Assembly: GCA_944326175.1 (NCBI GenBank)
Contig: CALVCY010000104.1
Location: 1 to 6,837, forward strand
DNA: 6,837 nt
Direction: 5' to 3'
Source of the DNA: an uncultured Erysipelotrichaceae bacterium
GTDB taxonomy: Bacteria > Bacillota_I > Bacilli_A > Erysipelotrichales > Erysipelotrichaceae
The notes under the pieces were generated by a model. It had not been told where the DNA came from. It saw nothing but the letters and a program-made list of their open reading frames with translations, and did not search any database. This document shows positions 1 to 5,347 of the stretch, one piece after another. Position 1 is the stretch's first letter. Each line of letters opens with the position of its first letter. The translations under genes were made by a program, and so were the position numbers.

Positions 1-173
1 CCATCGAATAGCATGGCTGCTATGACACCGCTCAATAATGCAAACCATGTGGAATGGTTGTAAACAAACTGAGCCAAATAGAGCCATGGTGATGAACAAA
101 ACGTTGCGCGATACTGTTTATCCTCCTTACATCGGCTCAATGCTTGATCCAGGCGGTCCCATAAGCGTTTCAT
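1..173 (-). CDS. Membrane protein of unknown function, 5' part only (3' end beyond left edge)
   Basis: An ATG at 173-171 follows GGAGG at 181-185 with a 7-base spacer. The frame stays open for 57 codons to the window edge. The N-terminus is a charged, probably cytosolic segment of about 28 residues (begins MKRLWDRLDQALSRCKEDK). It is followed from about residue 30 by a hydrophobic, aromatic-rich stretch (WLYLAQFVYN, then WFALLSGVIAAMLF) that is long enough for one or two membrane helices. I do not recognise the family from this fragment. Nothing suggests a signal peptidase site. The gene has its own AT-rich upstream region with a promoter candidate, so it is probably transcribed independently of the damaged genes to its right. 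The start and frame are well supported; the function is not. Confidence 0.65.
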   Translation of the reverse strand, partial: MKRLWDRLDQALSRCKEDKQYRATFCSSPWLYLAQFVYNHSTWFALLSGVIAAMLFD

Positions 174-220
174 TGAAGATCCTCCTCAAATTATTTGCAC
201 GTCGGTTCTAATTTGATCAT

Positions 221-251
221 ATCATAATTCTTGCTATTTAAAATTTAACAA
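221..251 (-). promoter_or_regulatory. Candidate sigma-A promoter for the left-edge membrane protein gene
   Basis: On the minus strand TTGTTA (251-246) and TATGAT (226-221) are separated by 19 bases. They lie in AT-rich DNA about 48 bases upstream of the ATG at 173. The -10 box matches the consensus in five of six bases, but the spacing is longer than the ideal 17. A second TATGAT overlaps it at 221-216. This is inferred from motif position only. Confidence 0.35.
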
Positions 252-300
252 AATGTTGTTTTTTGTAATTTTACCTCTACATTCATTTCATCACTCGGTT

Positions 301-744
301 TCAATTTGACTGAGGCGTACTAATTTGCTTTTCATCGAAATAAGCATCACAAAAACGACGCCACTTGACAACACAGTCGTCATGATTGAGCAAGATCATA
401 TCTCGAACAATTTCGATACCTCTCCGTTTAGCCTCTTTGACAAACTCAAACATATCATTATCAATCGGTACAATGACTGCATTGACTTTAATCCAACCAT
501 TTAAAACAGCCAAATATAATCTGGCATGGCCATCGAGAGCAATATAGCCCGTTTGGGATTTTCCAGCTTGAATTACAATATCGTCTTGCTTTTGAATAAA
601 CGGTTTTATCGCATTCAATTTTTCTTTATCCACATAAAACTGAGAAGGTTCAATTTCACTCAATAATACGGAAAGTTGTTCCGGTTCTGCAAAATTCTTG
701 ATAGGATCATCATTTATGTCTTTAAATATGGTAATTTGTGGAGA
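301..744 (-). pseudogene. ParB/Srx-fold domain protein, 5'-truncated at an IS605-family right end
   Basis: The frame is open from 783 down to a TGA at 303-301. Its first 13 codons (783-745, after the in-frame TAG) lie inside the insertion element, so native coding starts at or before 744. A 120-residue product could begin at a TTG at 663-661, but I see no Shine-Dalgarno there. The frame also continues upstream with protein-like sequence (for example KNFAEPEQLSVLL), so I read this as a gene that lost its 5' end. The core GYIALDGHARLYLAVLNGW, followed by a V-N-A-V-I-V strand, resembles the DGH(x)R motif of ParB/Srx-like nuclease or NTPase folds. The C-terminal tail is mixed alpha, with KRRGIEIVRDM and WRRFCDAYF. 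In that superfamily the domain can bind nucleotides or act in partitioning. Here no substrate can be named, and no partner such as parA is present. It may still be translated as a fragment. Confidence 0.5.
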
Positions 745-886
745 TTGACACTCCCCATGACTTAAGTCAGGGGATTCTCGCTACCTCGCCACCATATTGC
801 GGCTGACCAGTACATTTCTGCTAGGTCGTAGTGCGAGCTACGGGTGTGCCATCACCCATCGTAGGGCAGAACATATAGTTCCCTAC
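745..886 (-). ncRNA. Candidate omegaRNA (reRNA) scaffold at the IS605 right end
   Basis: The right-end non-coding segment of IS605/TnpB elements is transcribed as the guide-RNA scaffold, and the sequence just outside the element serves as the guide. Several local hairpins are visible on the minus strand. GTAGGG pairs with CCCTAC (886-861) and overlaps the tnpB stop codon. GGGTG pairs with CACCC inside 863-839, closed by TAC/GTA. GACC pairs with GGTC, and GCCGC pairs with GTGGC with one wobble. The terminal hairpin is at 773-753. CTCGC and GCGAG segments could also pair at longer range. The scaffold may extend further into the tnpB coding end. Bases 744 to about 725, in the ParB-like gene, would be the guide. 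Expression is unproven and the cognate nuclease is absent from this copy. Confidence 0.45.
753..773 (-). repeat. Terminal hairpin of the IS605-family right end
   Basis: Four C-G pairs (770-773 with 753-756) flank the perfect 12-base palindrome TGACTTAAGTCA (758-769), with one unpaired base at 757. In IS200/IS605 elements such subterminal hairpins are recognised by the TnpA transposase and also form the 3' end of the omegaRNA scaffold. The hairpin sits 8 bases inside the inferred element end at 745. Confidence 0.75.
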
Positions 887-1074
887 GCAGTATGTCTGAT
901 ATTTTTATCGCCAACATACTCAGTTGAGTTACAGATGTTTATTGCTCCTAGCAGATCCCTATGGATTTGGAACCCACAATCACAAATGTATTTTCTATCG
1001 TTGGCGTGATGAACACGGCCACAATTAGGACATTTCTGACTAGTCACTATCATTGATATTTTTGTACATATGAG
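883..1074 (-). pseudogene. tnpB: TnpB (IS605 family RNA-guided nuclease) C-terminal fragment
   Basis: The frame is open for 63 codons, from just after an in-frame TAA (1077-1075) to a TAG at 885-883. The peptide shows the TnpB zinc-ribbon and RuvC-III end: TSQKCPNCG, then YICDCGF, then IHRDLLGAINIC. The aspartate in HRDLLGAINI corresponds to the third catalytic Asp of the RuvC-like nuclease. The second zinc half-site is C-x-C rather than C-x2-C, which I believe occurs in some TnpB branches. Full TnpB proteins are about 350-400 residues, so more than 80% is missing, including the first two catalytic acids and the wedge and REC regions. The product cannot be an active nuclease. No start codon with a ribosome binding site is evident. 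Identification from the zinc-ribbon motif is secure. Confidence 0.85.
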
Positions 1075-1084
1075 TTAGCAAATT

Positions 1085-1480
1085 CTACTGACCAAATGGA
1101 ATAGAACTCTCAGGCGTGAACCCTGCGATCTTCAATAATTCCCAATCTTTAACGCGAGTATTTTGAAGTTTCCATTGATTGTCATGGATAACCATTCGCA
1201 TATGACCTGCCTTCAGAAGAAGGTCGAACGTGGATAGGGTCGACTTATTCATAGCCGGTACTGTAGCATTCAGTTTCTCATGTAATAAGCCAGTCACAAG
1301 CATAATGAAATCGAGCCCATGCTGAATGTAATAATCCTGAACCTTCAAGTCATTGAAGTCGCCATAGTTTTTCAATATAAAATACAAATGAAATTCCTGA
1401 CTTTTCAATACGTTTAGAGGTCTGATTCTATGACTTTTCAATGTTTTATATTTATAGTGGTTAAATTTCTGAATTTTCAA
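1085..1480 (-). CDS. Hypothetical protein with short LK repeats; may be a decayed gene
   Basis: The frame is open from a TGA at 1495-1493 to a TAG at 1087-1085. The only early start is a TTG at 1480-1478 with no convincing ribosome binding site, giving 131 residues. I do not recognise the family. The N-terminal half contains LKIQKF, LKSHRI, LKSQEF, LKNYGDF and LKVQDY at spacings of 13, 11, 11 and 9 residues. The C-terminal half is more ordinary globular sequence (LLKAGHMRMVIHDNQWKL, then DWELLKIAGFTPESS) without membrane segments. The frame begins 16 bases after the stop of the DUF4097 gene, so it could be its third operon member. It lies directly beside the deleted edge of the tnpB remnant, so it may equally be the tail of a rearranged gene. 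The reality of the start, and of the gene itself, is uncertain. Confidence 0.3.
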   Translation of the reverse strand: MKIQKFNHYKYKTLKSHRIRPLNVLKSQEFHLYFILKNYGDFNDLKVQDYYIQHGLDFIMLVTGLLHEKLNATVPAMNKSTLSTFDLLLKAGHMRMVIHDNQWKLQNTRVKDWELLKIAGFTPESSIPFGQ

Positions 1481-1496
1481 TATTTGTCCGCATCAT

Positions 1497-2489
1497 TTAC
1501 TTGGACACGGTGACATCACCCAACGCGGAACTGACCGTAACATCCCCACTTCCATCTCCAAGGATATACACACCGTTTTCAAAATAACCATCAATGTCGA
1601 TATCACCTAATTTGGTGCTGGCTTGAATGGTCACATCATCGATATGCATGTCGATATCACCCATTTGTGTTTGGATATGACCACGTTCACCGATCTTTCC
1701 AGAAAAATCGATATCTCCTTTGCTAGTTTTAAGATCAATGGTTTCCACCATACCTTCATAGTCGATATCACCAAGATTAGAAATGGCTGAGATGGTCGAA
1801 CCATTTCCTTCAATGTCGATATCCCCAGCATTTGTGGATAGATCCATCCGCTGGATCGATCCTGCTTTGATATCGATATCTCCCAGACTGGTGCAAACAT
1901 GCAGGTCGATGATCTCACAACGTTTGATATCGATATCTCCTTTATTGGAAGAAAGCGAAATGGTTGAACCATGTACACTTTCGATTTCGATATCCCCATA
2001 ATCACTGTGAATATCCATTTGATCAACACCTTTCGGCAGCAATACATCGATCCGTGTCGATGCCGGATTCAAAAATGAATTGATCAAACCACCCATACCA
2101 CGGATCTTTGTTTTGCTTTCCAAAACGATATCCATGACATCATCCCTTTCATTTTTGGTCATATCATAAGCATAAGCACTTGGATCATATTTGATTTCAA
2201 AATGATCTGCACTGTGGACATGAATGTCTCCAGCATCCACACTCAAATGCACCCGGGTAGTATGTAAACTCAATTCTTTTGAAGAACTGCGTCGTTGTTC
2301 CGTCTCGTGCAGCAATGCAATAAAATCATCCACATCCCCCAATTGGTCACAGATCGCTTCTTCACTTTTACCCTGGTTTATACCATCATTAAAATATTCA
2401 TCCATATCCATCAGGATATCCCGCGCCACATCCTGTGGTAGATCTGCCACGCCCATGGCCAATTCCGTCATAAATTGATCGCGTTTCAT
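1497..2489 (-). CDS. HAAS-domain / DUF4097 repeat protein
   Basis: The 330-residue product starts at an ATG (2489-2487) preceded by AGGAGA at 2500-2495. Residues about 1-65 form a HAAS (DUF1700-type) helical domain. It includes LPQDVARDILMDMDEYF and a GKSEEAICDQLGD segment, the usual module encoded beside PadR regulators. After a polar linker, residues about 85-330 match the DUF4097 pattern. GDI/GDV motifs begin at residues 87, 165, 184, 203, 222, 240, 258, 277, 295, 315 and 324; from 165 to 295 they recur every 18-19 residues. This predicts a beta-solenoid made of short strands. Many relatives have a membrane segment between the two domains, but I see none here and no signal peptide, so the protein is probably cytosolic or membrane-associated through a partner. 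It lies 25 bases downstream of the PadR gene and is very likely co-transcribed with it. DUF4097 is often linked to envelope-stress loci, but the specific role is unknown. Confidence 0.85.
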   Translation of the reverse strand: MKRDQFMTELAMGVADLPQDVARDILMDMDEYFNDGINQGKSEEAICDQLGDVDDFIALLHETEQRRSSSKELSLHTTRVHLSVDAGDIHVHSADHFEIKYDPSAYAYDMTKNERDDVMDIVLESKTKIRGMGGLINSFLNPASTRIDVLLPKGVDQMDIHSDYGDIEIESVHGSTISLSSNKGDIDIKRCEIIDLHVCTSLGDIDIKAGSIQRMDLSTNAGDIDIEGNGSTISAISNLGDIDYEGMVETIDLKTSKGDIDFSGKIGERGHIQTQMGDIDMHIDDVTIQASTKLGDIDIDGYFENGVYILGDGSGDVTVSSALGDVTVSK

Positions 2490-2514
2490 ATTTCTCTCCT
2501 TTGATTCTTTTTCA

Positions 2515-2820
2515 TCATTTCAATAATGCATTCACGCCACTGACAAACTGCAGCCACTGTTCCATGATTTCGGCACACCGTTTTTTTCCTTCAACGGTCA
2601 ACGAATAATACTTGCGTGCCGGTCCGCCACCGCCATCGACTAAATAAGTCGTGACCAATCCGTCATTGACGAATCGTTTCAATAAAACATACAGACTCGC
2701 GGTCGTCACATCCATCTGTGTCTGAATATGTTCACACAATTCATACCCATATTGGTCTTTTTTTGCCAACTGGGCCAAAACAACGACATCGAGTACGCCT
2801 TTCTTCCATTGTGGGTTCAT
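2515..2820 (-). CDS. PadR-family winged-helix transcriptional regulator
   Basis: The 101-residue protein starts at an ATG (2820-2818) with GGAGG at 2832-2828 and a 7-base spacer. Its length is typical of the short PadR group, which includes LmrR-like proteins: a winged helix plus one C-terminal dimerisation helix. Visible family features are GVLDVVVLAQLA (helix 1), YGYEL (residues 24-28), TTASLYVLLKRFVNDGLV as the recognition helix region (39-56), the wing GGGPARKYYSLTVEGK (64-79), and a final helix from about 82 to 99. PadR proteins usually repress their own operon and release DNA when they bind small hydrophobic ligands or partner proteins. The next gene encodes a HAAS-domain protein, and PadR-HAAS pairs are a common Bacillota arrangement in which the HAAS protein is thought to act in signalling. 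A palindrome within its promoter suggests autoregulation. The inducer cannot be inferred. Confidence 0.9.
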   Translation of the reverse strand: MNPQWKKGVLDVVVLAQLAKKDQYGYELCEHIQTQMDVTTASLYVLLKRFVNDGLVTTYLVDGGGGPARKYYSLTVEGKKRCAEIMEQWLQFVSGVNALLK

Positions 2821-2843
2821 GGTTTAACCTCCATCTAACTATG

Positions 2844-2871
2844 ATTTTAATCACACTATATAGTTTGTCAA
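2844..2871 (-). promoter_or_regulatory. Sigma-A promoter of the padR-DUF4097 operon
   Basis: On the minus strand a perfect TTGACA (2871-2866) is followed after 16 bases by TAAAAT (2849-2844), which matches TATAAT in five of six positions. Transcription would begin about 15-20 bases upstream of the padR start codon and just ahead of its GGAGG. The box quality and location make this the best promoter in the window. Confidence 0.65.
2852..2867. promoter_or_regulatory. Palindromic operator candidate, probably for the PadR protein
   Basis: CACACTATATAGTTTG is an inverted repeat of 8+8 bases with one mismatched pair. Its core ACTATATAGT is a perfect 10-base palindrome. It fills the spacer between the -35 and -10 boxes of the padR promoter, so a dimeric protein bound there would block RNA polymerase. 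PadR proteins commonly bind dyads in their own promoters, so autorepression is the simplest reading. Binding itself is inferred. Confidence 0.5.
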
Positions 2872-2901
2872 TATAGATAAATAAATTTGTTGAGACCAAA
2901 C

Positions 2902-2919
2902 TTAATAATATTTTCACAA
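2902..2919 (+). promoter_or_regulatory. Possible Rex-like redox operator upstream of the hydrogenase operon
   Basis: TTAATAATATTTTCACAA has the 7-4-7 layout of Rex sites. The right half, TTCACAA, is exact against the consensus TTGTGAA-N4-TTCACAA; the left half matches in four of seven positions. It ends 60 bases upstream of the hydC start. Rex senses the NADH/NAD+ ratio and controls hydrogenase and fermentation genes in clostridia, so the location makes sense. The poor left half keeps this tentative. A weak promoter candidate, TTGTTG (2887-2892) with TATTTT (2909-2914), would overlap it. Confidence 0.3.
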
Positions 2920-2979
2920 TTATTGCTATGGTTTGACCACTTCCGATGATAAACTGTTCCCAGAGCAAGGAGGAACACT

Positions 2980-3486
2980 ATGTGTCAAGCGTGTGTCAAA
3001 GCGAAGATCGAGTCCACATTGCAATCGATTTTCTCACAATATCCGCCAACGGATGATTATCTGATCATGATACTCAACGATGTGCAGGAACACTTTGGCT
3101 ACATTCCGGTATATGCCCAGGAATTGATTGCCCGCCATCTGCATGTTTCGATGGCGCATGTTTATGGTGTCATCACGTTTTATTCCAGATTTTCCCTTAA
3201 ACCTAAAGGCAAATACATCATCTCCGTCTGTATGGGAACGGCCTGCTTTGTCAAAGGCAGTAAAACATTGATGGACGGCTTATGCCAAAAACTCAACATC
3301 AAACCTGGTCAAACCACCCCCGACGGATTATTCTCCATCGATGAAGTGCGTTGTGTCGGTGCCTGCGGTCTTGCACCGGTTTTCATGGTCAATGATGAAG
3401 TCTATGGTAAAGCCGATGCCACAATGGTCTCAACCACCATTGATGCCATCCGTGCCAAAGAAAAGGAGAGTGTCCATGCCGAATAA
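2980..3486 (+). CDS. hydC: HydC: NuoE-like [2Fe-2S] subunit of NAD(H)-dependent [FeFe] hydrogenase
   Basis: The 168-residue protein is of normal NuoE/HndA length. The ATG follows AAGGAGG (2967-2973) with a 6-base spacer. Residues about 10-75 form the N-terminal helical bundle seen in NuoE (LIMILNDVQEHFGYIP, then VYGVITFYSRF). The rest is a thioredoxin-like [2Fe-2S] ferredoxin with ligands C84-x4-C89 (SVCMGTACF) and C125-x3-C129 (RCVGACG). In HydABC and Hnd complexes this subunit docks on the FMN subunit and carries one [2Fe-2S] cluster; it acts in the cytoplasm. It begins the operon, and its last 11 bases overlap the next start codon. Two additional cysteines at positions 2 and 5 (MCQAC) are outside the usual cluster motif. 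The counterpart in Desulfovibrio is called HndA. Membership of respiratory complex I is unlikely because an [FeFe] hydrogenase gene follows. Confidence 0.93.
   Translation: MCQACVKAKIESTLQSIFSQYPPTDDYLIMILNDVQEHFGYIPVYAQELIARHLHVSMAHVYGVITFYSRFSLKPKGKYIISVCMGTACFVKGSKTLMDGLCQKLNIKPGQTTPDGLFSIDEVRCVGACGLAPVFMVNDEVYGKADATMVSTTIDAIRAKEKESVHAE
3463..3468 (+). promoter_or_regulatory. Ribosome binding site that fixes the hydB start inside hydC
   Basis: AAGGAG lies within the hydC coding region, 7 bases ahead of the ATG at 3476. It selects that ATG over upstream in-frame candidates such as the one at 3341, whose extra 45 codons would only read hydC out of frame. The resulting 11-base overlap with hydC suggests translational coupling. 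Confidence 0.75.
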
Positions 3487-5338
3487 CTTACGATCAAAAC
3501 TCGCCGATATCCGTGCCAAAATGGCACCGGTCATCAACTTACGCAACAAAGGCGGCACCGGCAATGAGATCCACATTCTCGTCTGTCACGGTACCGGCTG
3601 TACCTCATCCAAATCCCCGGCTTTGATAACCAAATTCCGTGAATTGGTCGAAGAGTATCATTTGGACAACGTCCGGGTGATCCAGACCGGTTGTTTTGGA
3701 CTCTGTTCCAAAGGACCGGTCGTGATCATCCGTCCGGATGACACCTTCTATTCCCACGTCAGTGTCGATGATTGCCGTGAAATCATCGAAAATCACATCA
3801 TCGGCAAGCAACCCGTATCCCGCTTGCTTGTCAAAGATGTGACCGGTTTAATGGTCCGCCGGCTCAATGATCTTTCGTTTTATAAGAAACAATTGCGCAT
3901 CGCATTGAAAAACTGTGGCGTGATCGATCCGGAAAACATCGATGAATACATCGGTGCCGACGGCTACAAAGCACTTGAAAAATGCTTATTCGAACTGACA
4001 CCGACGCAGATCATCGATCAAATCCGTGCCTCCGGGTTGCGCGGCCGTGGTGGCGCCGGTTTCCCAACGGGACGCAAGTGGGCGTTTACTGCTGCTGCCA
4101 AAGGCGATATCAAATATGTCGTCTGCAACGCAGACGAAGGCGATCCGGGTGCTTTCATGGATCGTTCCATTCTCGAAGGCGACCCCCATTGTGTCTTGGA
4201 AGCCATGACAATCGCGGGTTATGCCATTGGTGCAACCAAAGGCTTCATTTATATCCGTGCCGAATATCCGATCGCCGTGGCTCGTTTAAAAGTCGCCTTG
4301 AAACAAGCCAGAGAATACGGATTGCTCGGCGAAGCCATCTTTGGCACCGATTTTTCTTTCGATATCGAGATCCGTTTGGGCGCTGGGGCGTTTGTCTGTG
4401 GCGAAGAAACGGCACTTTTAGAATCCATCGAAGGCAAGCGCGGTCAACCGCGGGTCAAGCCACCCTTCCCCGCACAAAGCGGTTTGTTTGGTAAACCCAC
4501 ACTCATCAATAACGTGGAAACGTATGCCAACATCACCAAGATCATTCTTTATGGTTACGATTGGTTCAATGCCATCGGTACAGCCACATCCAAAGGCACC
4601 AAAGTCTTTGCACTGGGTGGCAACGTCAATAATATCGGTTTGGTGGAAGTGCCCATGGGAACCACTTTGCGTGAAATCGTCTACGATATCGGCGGGGGAA
4701 TCCCCGGTGGACATCAGTTCAAAGCTGCCCAGACCGGTGGACCCAGTGGAGGATGTATCCCGGCCGAACATATCGATACACCGATCGATTATGAATCTTT
4801 GATGGCGATTGGTTCGATGATGGGCAGCGGTGGTTTGATCGTCATGGACGATACCAAATGCATGGTGGATATCGCTCGATTCTATTTGGAATTCACCGTA
4901 GCCGAATCCTGTGGCAAATGTACACCGTGCCGCATCGGAACCAAACGGATGCTGGAAATCTTGGAACGCATCTGTGCGGGTAAAGCCAATGGCGATGATA
5001 TCTATAAACTGGAAAAATTGGCCAATGTGGTCAAACATGCCTCCATCTGTGGTTTAGGTCAAAGTGCACCCAATCCGGTTTTATCCACATTGAAATACTT
5101 CAGGGACGAATACAACGAACATGTCTATCATCACCATTGTGCAACGGGAACATGTAAAGCCTTGACCACCATCCAGATCGATCCATTGTTATGCAAAGGC
5201 TGTGGCCTTTGCAAACGCAATTGTCCGGTCAATGCCATTCATGGTGAAACCCGACAAGCGCATCATATCGATACATCCATCTGCATCCAATGTGGTGCCT
5301 GCATGGCGGCTTGTCCGTTCCATGCCATTTCACGATAG
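3476..5338 (+). CDS. hydB: HydB: NuoF-like NAD(H)/FMN-binding subunit of the bifurcating hydrogenase
   Basis: The 620-residue protein is of the size usual for HydB/HndC. From the N-terminus it has a thioredoxin-like [2Fe-2S] domain (C37, C42, C73, C77; VCHGTGC and TGCFGLC). The 51-kDa flavoprotein core follows. Its FMN loop is GLRGRGGAGFPTGRKW (about 187-202), the NADH region is CNADEGDPGAFMDR (217-230), and GAGAFVCGEETALLESIEG lies at 302-320. Next come an SLBB-like segment and a [4Fe-4S] site (C479, C482, C485, C525; ESCGKCTPCRIG). A C-terminal domain has two [4Fe-4S] clusters (C573, C576, C579, C583 and C603, C606, C609, C613). It binds NAD(H) and FMN and is the site where electrons divide between the nicotinamide and ferredoxin branches in HydABC-type enzymes. 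The fused N-terminal domain replaces a separate HndB protein. NAD versus NADP preference cannot be read directly. Confidence 0.95.
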   Translation: MPNNLRSKLADIRAKMAPVINLRNKGGTGNEIHILVCHGTGCTSSKSPALITKFRELVEEYHLDNVRVIQTGCFGLCSKGPVVIIRPDDTFYSHVSVDDCREIIENHIIGKQPVSRLLVKDVTGLMVRRLNDLSFYKKQLRIALKNCGVIDPENIDEYIGADGYKALEKCLFELTPTQIIDQIRASGLRGRGGAGFPTGRKWAFTAAAKGDIKYVVCNADEGDPGAFMDRSILEGDPHCVLEAMTIAGYAIGATKGFIYIRAEYPIAVARLKVALKQAREYGLLGEAIFGTDFSFDIEIRLGAGAFVCGEETALLESIEGKRGQPRVKPPFPAQSGLFGKPTLINNVETYANITKIILYGYDWFNAIGTATSKGTKVFALGGNVNNIGLVEVPMGTTLREIVYDIGGGIPGGHQFKAAQTGGPSGGCIPAEHIDTPIDYESLMAIGSMMGSGGLIVMDDTKCMVDIARFYLEFTVAESCGKCTPCRIGTKRMLEILERICAGKANGDDIYKLEKLANVVKHASICGLGQSAPNPVLSTLKYFRDEYNEHVYHHHCATGTCKALTTIQIDPLLCKGCGLCKRNCPVNAIHGETRQAHHIDTSICIQCGACMAACPFHAISR

Positions 5339-5342
5339 GAGG
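5337..5342 (+). promoter_or_regulatory. Ribosome binding site of hydA overlapping the hydB stop codon
   Basis: AGGAGG begins inside the TAG stop of hydB (5336-5338) and ends 5 bases before the hydA ATG at 5348. The packing shows that the two genes share one transcript and fixes the hydA start. Confidence 0.8.
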
Positions 5343-5347
5343 AACGT

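Larger units (their letters stand above)
745..1074 (-). mobile_element. IS200/IS605-family remnant: tnpB 3' end plus right end
   Basis: The minus strand carries the last part of a tnpB gene followed by about 140 bases of structured non-coding DNA. That stretch ends in a CCCC-TGACTTAAGTCA-T-GGGG hairpin and the bases GTGTCAA. Terminal hairpins and a TCAA-type right cleavage site (here 748-745) are typical of IS605-group elements, which are mobilised as single strands by a TnpA HUH transposase. Neither tnpA, the 5' two thirds of tnpB nor a left end is visible. The element is therefore a deletion derivative and could move only with TnpA supplied in trans and a left end, which is missing. The right boundary at 745 is inferred from the TCAA motif and from the adjoining ParB-like coding frame. 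The left limit (about 1074) is only the in-frame stop, and the true deletion point could be anywhere from about 1045 to 1085. Confidence 0.75.

Noticed and set aside
248..266. Possible terminator hairpin after the ParB-like gene (ACAAAA...TTTTGT)
   Set aside because: The stem is only six AT-rich pairs, there is no proper U-tract on the minus strand, and it overlaps the promoter candidate of the next gene.
797..1009. Plus-strand reading frame of 70 codons
   Set aside because: It lies antisense to the tnpB fragment and its right-end RNA, has no protein-family signal, and has no convincing ribosome binding site.
1347..1482. Short repeats spaced about 33 bases apart, superficially like a CRISPR array
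   Set aside because: The repeat unit is only about 10 bases and imperfect, the spacing varies (39, 33, 33, 27), and all copies are in one reading frame. They are better read as coding repeats.
1783..2001. Frames on other strands through the DUF4097 repeats
   Set aside because: They are by-products of the periodic GATATC-rich repeat and show no independent gene features.
3341..3475. Upstream extension of hydB to an earlier ATG
   Set aside because: The extension overlaps hydC in another frame and gives non-homologous sequence. The ATG at 3476 has a good Shine-Dalgarno and begins just before the expected domain.
4418..5038. Minus-strand frame of 206 codons inside hydB
   Set aside because: It is antisense to the strongly conserved flavoprotein coding sequence and arises from its codon pattern; it shows no own motif or ribosome binding site.
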